DNA of 15,648 bases from an uncultured Collinsella sp. (GTDB taxonomy: Bacteria > Actinomycetota > Coriobacteriia > Coriobacteriales > Coriobacteriaceae). Below the pieces are notes generated by a model. It made no database searches, was not told the origin of the DNA, and worked only from the letters and a program-made list of their open reading frames with translations. The stretch spans positions 1-15,648 of the forward strand of contig CAKUGA010000031.1 in NCBI GenBank assembly GCA_934654515.1, given 5' to 3'. This document shows positions 1 through 8,034 of this stretch, piece by piece (positions within the stretch are counted from its first letter, which is position 1; each line of letters opens with the position of its first letter). Both the position numbers and the translations under genes were made by a program.

Positions 1-390
1 CTGCCCTACACCATGTTTGCCGGCGAGACGCAGGCCGACGTGCTTATGGAAACCTACCTCACCATCCCCGCCGGTGTGCTCATCGCAACCGGTCTGGTCA
101 AGGCTATGCTGACCCCGGCTCTCATCAACATGGGCTGGCGCGGTGGCCATTTCTTCCCCGTAATCTTTTCGGGCGTGAGCCTCGGCTACGGTTTCGCGCT
201 GCTCACGGGTGCCGATCCGGTCTTTTGCGTAGCCGTCTGCACTGCCTCGACAATGGGTGCCGTCATGCGCCAGCCCGTTATGGTCGTGGGCCTGCTGCTC
301 ATGTGCTTCCCGCTCAAGGGCATCGTCGCTATGATCATCGCCGCGGTTATCGCCGCCGGAATTCCACTACCCAAGCCGCTGCGCAAGTAG
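1..390 (+). CDS. ClC-family chloride channel/antiporter, C-terminal part (5' end outside window)
   Basis: The frame is open from the first base, so this is the last 129 codons of a longer gene; an internal ATG at 13 is not a credible start. The visible part is very hydrophobic and carries GWRGGHFFPVIFSGVSLGYG at about residues 45-64. The GHFFP core fits the G-x-F-x-P motif at the helix N end, which lines the anion site in ClC proteins. ClC proteins are homodimeric membrane channels or H+/Cl- antiporters, often used for acid resistance or ion balance. The protein ends with a short charged tail (PLPKPLRK), so there are no C-terminal CBS domains. The gating-glutamate region and selectivity filter lie upstream, so channel versus exchanger cannot be decided here. 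A strong hairpin follows the stop. The family call is fairly secure; the substrate is inferred. Confidence 0.82.
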   Translation: MPYTMFAGETQADVLMETYLTIPAGVLIATGLVKAMLTPALINMGWRGGHFFPVIFSGVSLGYGFALLTGADPVFCVAVCTASTMGAVMRQPVMVVGLLLMCFPLKGIVAMIIAAVIAAGIPLPKPLRK

Positions 391-434
391 CGGGCGGCCC
401 GTTTTGGGCTGATTCATAATCCGTTTTGAAAGAA

Positions 435-476
435 GCCGCGCGAGGCCGTATGTCTACGGCCTCGCGCGGCTGTTAT
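435..476. terminator. Bidirectional intrinsic terminator between the ClC gene and the convergent methyltransferase gene
   Basis: A perfect 16-bp GC-rich stem pairs 435-450 with 455-470 around a four-base loop (tgtc). The plus side is followed by tgttattt, and the minus side reads into ttctttcaaaac, so each transcript ends in a T-rich tract. The stem lies between two convergent stop codons (390 and 477). Confidence 0.88.
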
Positions 477-1214
477 TTAGAGCTTCCTCAGCACGATTGC
501 TATGGTGTTGAGATACTCGAGGGCGCCCGCTTCAACGGCAGCGCGGTCGCCCGCGGCGTACTCATTGTCGCAGGCGAGCCAGTCTGCCCATGCCTCGTTG
601 GTGCAGAGCATGGGTTGCATCGAGACAATCTCGACGCCGGGGGTCGGCTCGATCATGGCGCGCCACCAGGCTATGTCGTGCATGTAATCGAGCTGCTCGG
701 GCGTCCAAGATGCGAGCAGACAGTCAGGCAGGTTCTCGTGGCAGTCGCGGGCCATGCCGGGGATGCTCAGGCAAAGCATGCCCCCGCGCTTAACGTAGGG
801 AAGCAAGCGTTCGCCCAGATAATGCGGGTCGCGACCGTAGTAGTTGTACGAGTCGATGCTCACGACCGCATCAAAAAAGTCGTGCTCAAACGGCAATCCC
901 TGTGAGGCGTCTGCCTGTACGGGGTGAATCGTGTCGCGCGAGATGTCGAGCGAATCGAAGAACGCGCGATTTTCCTCGGGGTCGCTCCACAGGTCGACGG
1001 CGTAGGTGTCAAACCCATATTCGCGAGCAAGCAGGGCGCTGGTGATGCCGGTGCCCGACCCAAGATCACAGACGCGGGCGCCGCGGGGAATGCGCGCATC
1101 GCGAAGCAGCTCTTCGCAGAGTTTGAGGGGGTTCGGCCCCATAATCTTAGAGCGCACGAGTGCCGTATCGAAGCTGCTGGCTTTTGGGAAGGATTGAGAT
1201 TCCTGGGATTGCAT
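477..1214 (-). CDS. Class I SAM-dependent methyltransferase, substrate unknown
   Basis: The 245-residue protein has the Rossmann-type SAM-binding motif I VCDLGSGTG at residues 48-56. An acidic residue ends strand 2 (YAVDLW), the VQADAS segment corresponds to motif III, and FDAVVSIDSYNYY corresponds to motif IV. It looks like a small-molecule type methyltransferase (Methyltransf_11/25 or UbiE-like fold), with no separate RNA- or DNA-recognition domain. The C-terminal part is Trp- and Asp-rich. AGGAAAG precedes the ATG with suitable spacing, which supports this start. It is the last gene of a run of minus-strand genes, but a gap of about 270 bp separates it from the DMT transporter gene upstream, so it is probably transcribed separately. 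The fold is certain; the substrate cannot be read from the sequence. Confidence 0.85.
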   Translation of the reverse strand: MQSQESQSFPKASSFDTALVRSKIMGPNPLKLCEELLRDARIPRGARVCDLGSGTGITSALLAREYGFDTYAVDLWSDPEENRAFFDSLDISRDTIHPVQADASQGLPFEHDFFDAVVSIDSYNYYGRDPHYLGERLLPYVKRGGMLCLSIPGMARDCHENLPDCLLASWTPEQLDYMHDIAWWRAMIEPTPGVEIVSMQPMLCTNEAWADWLACDNEYAAGDRAAVEAGALEYLNTIAIVLRKL

Positions 1215-1487
1215 TGTTCTTTCCTATCAGGTGCAAATTGGCAGATGACGGAGGCGGAACGGCGCAATAAACCACGGCCGTTTTCACGGTTCTATGCGAT
1301 TGACCGTTCCCTAAAGAACAATGACCAAAAAGACATCCCCTTGGATGATCGAAATTGGGCCAAGGCCCGTGACGCCTCCATTGTAAAACGTTGCGTACGG
1401 GCCGGGGACATGTCATTTGTCATATATTCGTATTTGCTGGCGACCGATTGTGGCCACGAGTGCGCCGAGGCTCGCGTTCGCTGCGCC
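1215..1487. other. 273-bp intergenic stretch upstream of the methyltransferase gene, largely unassigned
   Basis: No coding frame with a credible ribosome binding site was found here. It contains a short hairpin on the minus strand (CCGT-gaaa-ACGG, near 1276-1287) in what would be the methyltransferase leader. It also has a direct repeat TGTCA-tt-TGTCA around 1411-1422 next to an AT-rich tract near 1422-1432 that could belong to a promoter. None of this is strong enough to name a regulator or RNA. Confidence 0.3.
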
Positions 1488-2363
1488 TTACTTCCAAATT
1501 GCGAGTGCGGCAGTGCCCAGAACGATGAGAAAAAGGCCGGCCGCGCTTCGGCGCGACAGCTTTTCGTTGAAGGCAAGGCGTGCGAACAGCACCGATACGA
1601 CAATCGATAGCTTGTCGATCTGCACCACTACACTCACTTGGCCTGCGGCGATGGCGTAGTAGTACAGCAGCCACGATGCGCCGGTCGCAATGCCCGATGC
1701 TGCGAGAAAGGCAAGCTCGCACCGGTCAATGCGCGCGACCTGCCCCAGTTTTCCTTTGGCGGCTACGATTGCCCATGCCATAACAAGCACCACGCAGGTG
1801 CGGATGGCCGTGGCCAGGTTGGACTCGACGCCTTCGATGCCAACCTTGGCGAGGATGGAGGTGAGTGCCGCGAACACGGCCGCGCCGATGGCGTAGACGA
1901 GCCAAGTCCGGTCTTGCTTCTGGCCCATGTCAGCTGACTGCCTCTTCTCAATCATCAGGAACGTGCCGAGGGTGATTACGGCCGTCCCGACAAGCTTTAC
2001 GGCCAGACTGCTTGTCTCGCCAAAGAGCGCGATAGCGACGAGCGCGGCGAGTACGGTGCTCATCTTGTCGACCGGTACGACCTTATTGACGTCTCCAATG
2101 CTGAGCGCCTTGAAGTAGCAGATCCACGAAGCGCCAGTGGCGAGTCCTGAGAGGACGAGGAATAGCCAAGCCTTGGCCGCGATGCTGCCAATGGTCCCGA
2201 TGGATCCAGAAATGCCCGCCATTACCCAGGCAAATACGAGCACCACGCAGGTGCGGATGGCGGTCGCGACATCGGAATCGGTATGCTTTATGCCGCATTT
2301 GGCCAAGATAGATGTGATGCCGGCAAAGAATGCCGAGCCAAGCGCTGCAGCGACCCACGACAT
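1488..2363 (-). CDS. EamA/DMT-superfamily transporter with two highly similar halves
   Basis: The 291-residue integral membrane protein has about ten predicted helices in two EamA repeats (about residues 3-137 and 152-290). The repeats match closely: SAFFAGITSILAK versus AAVFAALTSILAK, then the shared ATAIRTCVVLV, then LATGASWICYFKAL versus IATGASWLLYYYAI. DMT proteins export or import small metabolites such as amino acids; the substrate here is unknown. GGGGAGG lies upstream of the ATG at a slightly long but workable distance, which supports the start. The gene lies 68 bp downstream of the ABC permease gene on the same strand, with a small hairpin between them. Read-through from the GntR-ABC operon is therefore possible but not shown. 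The half-to-half identity extends to DNA level (see findings). Confidence 0.88.
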   Translation of the reverse strand: MSWVAAALGSAFFAGITSILAKCGIKHTDSDVATAIRTCVVLVFAWVMAGISGSIGTIGSIAAKAWLFLVLSGLATGASWICYFKALSIGDVNKVVPVDKMSTVLAALVAIALFGETSSLAVKLVGTAVITLGTFLMIEKRQSADMGQKQDRTWLVYAIGAAVFAALTSILAKVGIEGVESNLATAIRTCVVLVMAWAIVAAKGKLGQVARIDRCELAFLAASGIATGASWLLYYYAIAAGQVSVVVQIDKLSIVVSVLFARLAFNEKLSRRSAAGLFLIVLGTAALAIWK

Positions 2364-2389
2364 GGGTGAAATGCCTCCCCAAGAACGAC

Positions 2390-2409
2390 TGCGCCAAATC
2401 TACGGCGCA
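2390..2409 (-). terminator. Weak hairpin between the ABC permease and DMT genes
   Basis: A 6-bp stem, TGCGCC/GGCGCA with an 8-base loop, lies after the permease stop. On the minus strand it is followed by gtcgttcttgg, a poor T-tract. It may be a leaky terminator or simply a spacer hairpin. Confidence 0.3.
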
Positions 2410-2431
2410 CGTCCGATGATACCGCTCATGG

Positions 2432-3130
2432 CTACAGGTCGCGTGCTTGGTAGACCTTGGTGCTGACGGTGTAGCTGATCATGAATAGCACGAACGCAAG
2501 GACGGCTATGCCGGCGCACAGACATCCGATGACGGCGGGATCGGGATTCGCCCCGGCAAATGACATGAGCCAGTTGCTGATGGGGTTGGAGGAACTCAGC
2601 ATTGCCATGGTGCCACAGCCAAGCAGGGCAAACAGGCCGACGGAAAGGCGCAGCGCCTCCATATGGCCAAATCGGAAGAATATCGGCTGTGCCAAAAACA
2701 CCATCATGAGGGAGATGAGCATCGATGCCGCCGAGGCGGTTGCGATTTCAAAGACCGTCTGGCTTGTCGAAGGGATGCCCATGTGATCAAAGAACGGAAG
2801 GGCGAGGATGTTCAGAAGCGTAGCCGCGCAGGCCATGACGGCCGAGAAGGCAATAATGCACAGGTAGCGTGCGCAGATGATGTCCTTGCGCGAAAACGGC
2901 AGCGTTGCCCGATAGCGCTCCCAACCGTTTTGGTTATCGTAGCCAGCCAGCGAGTTCATGATAATGATGGGTGACATGGCGCTGACCGCGCAGGTGCCGG
3001 CGCTCATGCCGGAATCGCCGTCTGTCGCGTTGGCAAGGGTCAGCACGACGAATATGAACAGGCCGACGCCGGCGATGCTCGGGAGAAACGAGCGTGCGAT
3101 GGCGGTTTCGGACTTAAAAGCGCGTTTCAT
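2432..3130 (-). CDS. ABC-2 type transporter permease subunit
   Basis: The 232-residue membrane protein has about six hydrophobic segments. It includes NQNGWERYRATLPFSRKDI (residues 66-84), a pattern typical of the ABC2_membrane_5 group, in which a cytoplasmic loop follows the first two helices. Its ATG overlaps the stop of the ATPase gene as ATGA (3127-3130), so the two are translationally coupled and should assemble as one exporter. Permeases of this group, encoded beside YtrA-type GntR regulators, are often linked to peptide or antibiotic export or to cell-envelope stress in Gram-positive bacteria. The substrate here is not known. Confidence 0.85.
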   Translation of the reverse strand: MKRAFKSETAIARSFLPSIAGVGLFIFVVLTLANATDGDSGMSAGTCAVSAMSPIIIMNSLAGYDNQNGWERYRATLPFSRKDIICARYLCIIAFSAVMACAATLLNILALPFFDHMGIPSTSQTVFEIATASAASMLISLMMVFLAQPIFFRFGHMEALRLSVGLFALLGCGTMAMLSSSNPISNWLMSFAGANPDPAVIGCLCAGIAVLAFVLFMISYTVSTKVYQARDL

Positions 3131-4008
3131 TTGGAGGCTCCTTTCAGCGTAAGGCGCAGATAGTCATCGATGGAAATCCGGTCGCAGGGAATCTCGGGAA
3201 AGGCCTCGAGCGCTTCGCGGCGATTGGGGACCAGCACGTCAACGCTGTAGGCATGACGGGTGGCGCGGGCGCCTTCGACGCAAGCCATTAGCTCGACAGC
3301 TTGCGCCTGGGTGCAGTGGGCAATGCCGGCGCGGTCGGTAATGTCCTCGCGCGGCATATCGAACACGATCGAGCCGTTATCGATGCAGACAACACGGTCG
3401 GCGGCACGTTCAAGATCGGATGTAATGTGGCTCGAGAACAATATGCCGTGCTGTCCGTCGGCAACAAAGGCGAGCAGCTCGTCGAGCAGTTCCTCGCGTG
3501 CCATGGGATCGAGGCCAGCCGTGGCTTCGTCCAGAATGAGCAGCTCGGCCTTGTGGCTGAGCGCACACGCGAGCTGCAGCTTCATGCCCATGCCGCGGGA
3601 GAGGTCTTTGACCTTTGCCTTGGGGTCGAGGCCAAATCGATCGATGAGGCCAGCAAACGTTTCGTGGCTCCATGTGGGGTACGCTGAGCCTACGAGCGCC
3701 TCGACCTCGGCCACCTTGAGCGTGGTGGGGAAGGGGCACGTGTCCAGCACGAGTCCGATGCGAGAGCGCGTGCGACGTTGCTGTTCATCGGGCGCATTGG
3801 CATCGCAGCGCTGTCCAAACAGATATACCTCGCCGGAATCGAGCTTTATGAGCCCGAGTGCGGCGCGGATGGTCGTTGTCTTTCCGGCGCCGTTTGCGCC
3901 CACAAAGCCAACAATCTGGCCGGGCTCCACGGCAAACGTGACGTTGCGCAGCGAAAAGCGGTCGCTTACACGGCGTGAGGCACCTTTGAGTTCTAGCAAG
4001 TTTTGCAT
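3127..4008 (-). CDS. ABC transporter ATP-binding protein
   Basis: The start is ATG at 4008, preceded by AGAAAGG. A longer frame runs upstream to 4473, but it crosses the regulator gene and is not credible. The 293-residue ATPase shows Walker A GANGAGKTT (residues 37-45), signature LSRGM (136-140), Walker B LLILDEATAGLDP (156-168) and the H-loop histidine in SSHIT (194). The catalytic Glu is present (LDE), so it should hydrolyse ATP. About 80 residues follow the core and probably contact the membrane or dimerise. It lies 23 bp after the GntR gene and overlaps the permease gene by four bases, forming a three-gene operon. The signature LSRGM replaces canonical LSGGQ, a variation common in ABC-2 exporter ATPases. 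Confidence 0.93.
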   Translation of the reverse strand: MQNLLELKGASRRVSDRFSLRNVTFAVEPGQIVGFVGANGAGKTTTIRAALGLIKLDSGEVYLFGQRCDANAPDEQQRRTRSRIGLVLDTCPFPTTLKVAEVEALVGSAYPTWSHETFAGLIDRFGLDPKAKVKDLSRGMGMKLQLACALSHKAELLILDEATAGLDPMAREELLDELLAFVADGQHGILFSSHITSDLERAADRVVCIDNGSIVFDMPREDITDRAGIAHCTQAQAVELMACVEGARATRHAYSVDVLVPNRREALEAFPEIPCDRISIDDYLRLTLKGASK

Positions 4009-4031
4009 GGTATAGCCTTTCTTGCAGATGG

Positions 4032-4412
4032 CTACTGCATGGTTTCGGGGGCAACAAGGTCGAGCATTTCGTGCAGTTTCTCGCGCGTGACGCCCAGGGC
4101 TTCTGCCTGTGTCGTTGCCTGCGCAAGCAGCTCTTCGACATGGCAGAGCTGGTTTTCGCGCAAGAGCTCTTGGTTGCCCTCGGCGACAAAGCAGCCTTTG
4201 CCTTGCACGGTGCAGATAAACCCAAGTTGCTCCAGGTCGGCGTAGGCGCGCTTGGTGGTGATGGCGCTCACACCCAGGTCGCTGGCAAGCGCGCGGATGC
4301 TGGGGAGTTTGGCTCCCGCAGCGAGTGTCCCCGAGAGTATCTGAGCTTTGACCTGCGAGGATATCTGCTCGTAGATGGGCTTGTCGCTCGAATTGGATAG
4401 GATGATGTCCAC
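4032..4412 (-). CDS. GntR-family transcriptional regulator, YtrA subfamily
   Basis: The 126-residue protein starts with GTG at 4412; AAGGAG sits five bases upstream. The N-terminal winged helix-turn-helix has the family pattern KPIYEQISSQVK (11-22), LPSIRALASDLGVSAITTKRAY (36-57) and the wing GKGCFVA (71-77). The C-terminal tail is only about 45 residues and mostly helical, with no effector-binding domain of the FadR or HutC type. That short tail is characteristic of the YtrA group, which represses adjacent ABC transporter operons and senses cell-wall antibiotics or envelope stress through mechanisms that vary. It is first in the operon and very likely autoregulates through the palindrome at 4440-4473. 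Confidence 0.9.
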   Translation of the reverse strand: MDIILSNSSDKPIYEQISSQVKAQILSGTLAAGAKLPSIRALASDLGVSAITTKRAYADLEQLGFICTVQGKGCFVAEGNQELLRENQLCHVEELLAQATTQAEALGVTREKLHEMLDLVAPETMQ

Positions 4413-4439
4413 AGCGGCTCCTTAGCTGATGGGCTACAC

Positions 4440-4473
4440 GTGTATATAACCGGTAAGCACAGTATATATACAC
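4440..4473 (-). promoter_or_regulatory. Probable GntR (YtrA-type) operator over the gntR-ABC operon promoter
   Basis: An inverted repeat GTGTATATA (4440-4448) and TATATACAC (4465-4473) with a 16-bp spacer lies 28 bp upstream of the GTG start. On the minus strand the heptamer ACTGTGC also occurs twice in this AT-rich patch, 24 bp apart. The tatata tracts offer -10-like sequences, and a weak -35-like TTGCGT lies just upstream on the minus strand. The position fits repressor binding over the promoter of its own operon. The assignment is inferred from position and symmetry. Confidence 0.55.
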
Positions 4474-4515
4474 TATGCACAGTTACGCAAGAGGAAAATC
4501 GGGATTGCCGGCGAC

Positions 4516-4661
4516 CGTTTGTCTCGATCTGTAACACTAAGACCCGATTTGGGTGGCTAGATGTTACAGATTGAGATTTTGGCGGCAGACCCATTCGTTT
4601 GTCTCAATCTGTAACAGGTAGAGGCTCAAAACCCGTCTAGATGTTACAGATCAAGACAAAC
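4516..4661. repeat. Composite palindromic repeat: four alternating copies of one 15-bp half-site
   Basis: The half-site TCTCRATCTGTAACA occurs at 4522-4536 and 4602-4616. Its reverse complement occurs at 4562-4576 and, slightly diverged, at 4642-4656. The outermost arms (GTTTGTCTCGATCTGTAACA at 4517-4536 and its complement at 4642-4661) match at 19 of 20 positions, and the two inner copies match perfectly over 15 bp. The left arms are 80 bp apart and the two right arms share a preceding CTAGA, so a tandem duplication of one palindrome is also visible. No transposase is nearby. It could be a REP/MITE-like element or an array of binding sites. Confidence 0.75.
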
Positions 4662-4801
4662 TGCTGCGGAGTGCCGCCGCCGATTGGCAACCAAGACCCC
4701 GACTGATGTATTTGTCCTGATAGGCGCCCTGCCACAGCATTTCGCGGCTACAATAATGCGGTTACATCGACGTAATGCACTCAATGCAAGAAAGGATCCG
4801 C

Positions 4802-6415
<1,614 letters not shown>

Positions 6416-6420
6416 CGCAT

Positions 6421-6460
6421 CGGCGCGGTGGCCCTGCGGGGCTGCCGCGCCGTTTACTTG
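6421..6460 (+). terminator. Probable intrinsic terminator of prfC
   Basis: A long GC-rich stem pairs 6421-6434 with 6439-6452 (14 pairs including two G-T wobbles) around a tgcg loop. It is followed by a short tttactt tract. It starts 6 bases after the prfC stop codon. Confidence 0.68.
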
Positions 6461-6486
6461 CCTGATGCCGTATAAGCGGCTATCAT
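6458..6486 (+). promoter_or_regulatory. Sigma-70-type promoter for the transporter-SDR operon
   Basis: TTGCCT (6458-6463) and TATCAT (6481-6486) are separated by exactly 17 bp. Transcription would start near 6493, giving a leader of about 80 nt that contains the preQ1-like structure. The -35 box touches the tail of the prfC terminator, a compact arrangement. Confidence 0.55.
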
Positions 6487-6515
6487 ACCCACCGTCGTCT
6501 CAAGACCGGGGCGTC

Positions 6516-6565
6516 CGAGCAGTTCGGGTCCGATATCCTGCTCGTTAAACCTAAAACCAAAGGAG
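6516..6565 (+). promoter_or_regulatory. Candidate preQ1-I-like riboswitch in the leader of the queuosine-precursor transporter
   Basis: A 7-bp stem CGAGCAG/CTGCTCG (6516-6522 with 6538-6544) encloses a 15-base loop beginning TTCGGGTCC. The stem is followed by the A-rich tail GTTAAACCTAAAACCAAAGG and the Shine-Dalgarno AAAGGAG (6559-6565). The preQ1-I class is a small H-type pseudoknot: a stem, a loop often starting UUC, then an A-rich tail that pairs back to the loop near the ribosome binding site. Here GGT (6527-6529) could pair with ACC (6556-6558 or 6549-6551). The loop is longer than in the best-known examples (about 10-11 nt), so this may be a variant. The downstream gene, a YhhQ-type transporter, is the kind of target expected. 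Confidence 0.5.
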
Positions 6566-6571
6566 TACATA

Positions 6572-7294
6572 ATGATCAAGAAGGTCATGGAGGACTACAA
6601 AGTCCTGTTGCGGAGCATTCCCGCGGCAACGGTTTCGCTGTTTTTCGTGAGCGTCATCATGATGAACCTGCTGGCCAACAAAGAGCTCATCAGCCTGCCG
6701 TATCTGGCACTCGATTGCGGCTTTGTGGTGAGCTGGGTTTCGTTTTTGTGCCAGGACATGATCTGCAAGCGCTTTGGCGCCAAGGCATCCATCAAAATCT
6801 CTATCCTCGCGCTGCTGGTTAACCTGGCCGTGAGCCTGTGCTTTTGGGCATGCTCGCTCACGCCCGGCATGTGGGGCGCCTACTACGACACGGGCATGAT
6901 CGAGGTCAACAGCGCCCTTAACGCCACCATTGGCGGCACCTGGTACGTGGTGCTGGGCTCTTCGCTGGCAATGCTCGTTTCTGCCGTGGTTAATTCCACG
7001 CTCAACCAGTCGCTCGGCCGTATGCTCAAAAAGAATAACTTTGCGAGCTTCGCCTTCCGCTCCTATGTGTCTACGGGTGTTGGCCAGTTTATCGACAACC
7101 TGGTCTTTGCCATTGTGGTGAGCCACACGTTCTTTGGTTGGACCTGGGTGCAGGTCCTTATGTGCTCGCTGACCGGCGCCGTTGCCGAGCTGCTGTGCGA
7201 GGTCTTCCTGAGCCCCGTGGGCTACAAGGTCGTGCGTGGCTGGGAGCGCGAGAATGTGGGCTCCGAGTACCTCGAGCGCCACGCGACCGCCTAA
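6572..7294 (+). CDS. YhhQ/Vut_1-family queuosine-precursor transporter
   Basis: The 240-residue membrane protein has about six hydrophobic helices. Early conserved polar positions include MNLLANKELISLP (31-43) and LDCGFVVSWVSFLCQDMICKRFG, matching the Vut_1 (COG1738) pattern of a helix pair with an acidic residue and a following K/R-x-G turn. Family members such as E. coli YhhQ import queuine or preQ1/preQ0 precursors for the tRNA wobble base queuosine. AAAGGAG lies six bases before the ATG. The preQ1-like leader supports this role. The SDR gene starts 9 bp after its stop, so the two are co-transcribed. The family is secure; the exact precursor is inferred. Confidence 0.85.
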   Translation: MIKKVMEDYKVLLRSIPAATVSLFFVSVIMMNLLANKELISLPYLALDCGFVVSWVSFLCQDMICKRFGAKASIKISILALLVNLAVSLCFWACSLTPGMWGAYYDTGMIEVNSALNATIGGTWYVVLGSSLAMLVSAVVNSTLNQSLGRMLKKNNFASFAFRSYVSTGVGQFIDNLVFAIVVSHTFFGWTWVQVLMCSLTGAVAELLCEVFLSPVGYKVVRGWERENVGSEYLERHATA

Positions 7295-7303
7295 GGAGCA
7301 AGT

Positions 7304-7984
7304 ATGCGGGTTTTGATCACGGGCGCCTCGGGCGGTATCGGAACCGCGTGTGTGCAGCGCTTTTTGGACGAGGGTCACGAGGTCGTGGGCTTTGATCTGC
7401 TGCCGGCGGCGATCGAACACGAGCGCTACCGCCATCTGATCGTTGATGTCCGCGAGCCTAACTCGTTTCCAGGCGACCTTGAGCCTCAGGTAATCGTGAA
7501 CGTTGCCGGTGTACAGGATTCGGCCGATGACATTGCCGCCAACCTGCGTGGCACCATCAACGTGACCGAGCGCTACGCCTTTGTGGGAGAGGGGCTTGCC
7601 GCCAAGCCAGCGCCTGCTATCCAATCCGTGGTCAATGTGGGGTCGGCGAGCGGACATACGGGATCGGAGTTTCCCGCCTATGCTGCCAGCAAGGGTGGCG
7701 TTATCGCCTACACCAAGAACCTTGCAAACCGCCTGGCGCCGCAGGCCATCGCCAACAGTGTGGACCCGGGCGGCGTTATCACGCCGCTCAACCGTTGCGT
7801 GATGGAAGACGAACGCCTGTGGAACCAGATTATGGAGCTCACGCCGCTTAAACGCTGGGCCACCGCCCAAGAGATCGCCGAGTGGATCTACTTTGTGAGC
7901 GTGACCAACCGTTTTATGACCGGGCAGAGCCTGCTGATCGATGGCGGCGAGGCCGGCCGCACACAATTTATTTGGCCCGAATAG
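7304..7984 (+). CDS. Short-chain dehydrogenase/reductase (SDR)
   Basis: The 226-residue protein is a classical-type SDR. The dinucleotide-binding motif TGASGGIG is at 6-13, NVAG at 66-69, the active-site Ser region NVGSASG at 111-117, and the catalytic Tyr and Lys in YAASK at 126-130. An Asp at the end of the second strand (D31, in VVGFD) suggests preference for NAD(H) over NADP(H). The C-terminus ends LLIDGG plus a short tail, as in FabG-like enzymes. The Ser-Tyr spacing is 12 rather than the common 13. AAGGAG overlaps the end of the transporter gene, so translation may be coupled. The substrate is unknown; a link to queuosine metabolism is suggested only by operon position. Confidence 0.88.
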   Translation: MRVLITGASGGIGTACVQRFLDEGHEVVGFDLLPAAIEHERYRHLIVDVREPNSFPGDLEPQVIVNVAGVQDSADDIAANLRGTINVTERYAFVGEGLAAKPAPAIQSVVNVGSASGHTGSEFPAYAASKGGVIAYTKNLANRLAPQAIANSVDPGGVITPLNRCVMEDERLWNQIMELTPLKRWATAQEIAEWIYFVSVTNRFMTGQSLLIDGGEAGRTQFIWPE

Positions 7985-7985
7985 G

Positions 7986-8021
7986 AAACGCGCCCGATGG
8001 AAAGCCGTCGGGCGCGTTTTT
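7986..8021 (+). terminator. Strong intrinsic terminator of the transporter-SDR operon
   Basis: A 15-bp stem (7986-8000 with 8005-8019, one G-T wobble) closes an AAAG tetraloop, with T residues continuing through 8021. It lies directly after the SDR stop. On the minus strand the stem is followed by a short tttcct, so it may also help end the convergent ung transcript. Confidence 0.9.
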
Positions 8022-8034
8022 GATGTATCGATTT

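Larger units (their letters stand above)
4413..4801. other. 389-bp divergent intergenic region between gntR and prfC
   Basis: From left to right it holds the gntR promoter and operator (about 4413-4500), the composite palindromic element (4516-4661), and a roughly 140-bp prfC leader. In the leader, TACAAT at 4749-4754 is a plausible -10 box for prfC, but I could not find a good -35 box at the usual distance. No protein frame here has a convincing ribosome binding site. Confidence 0.6.

Noticed and set aside
924..1610. Plus-strand frame of 228 codons spanning the methyltransferase start and the 273-bp gap
   Set aside because: No plausible ribosome binding site or domain; it begins as the antisense of the methyltransferase gene. 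Composition is not protein-like.
4009..4473. N-terminal extension of the ABC ATPase frame to 4473
   Set aside because: It would overlap the entire GntR gene in another frame and has a composition unlike any ABC protein. The ATG at 4008 has a proper ribosome binding site.
4516..4661. CRISPR array
   Set aside because: The repeats alternate in orientation and number only four half-sites, with irregular spacers and no cas genes. This is a palindromic element, not a CRISPR array.
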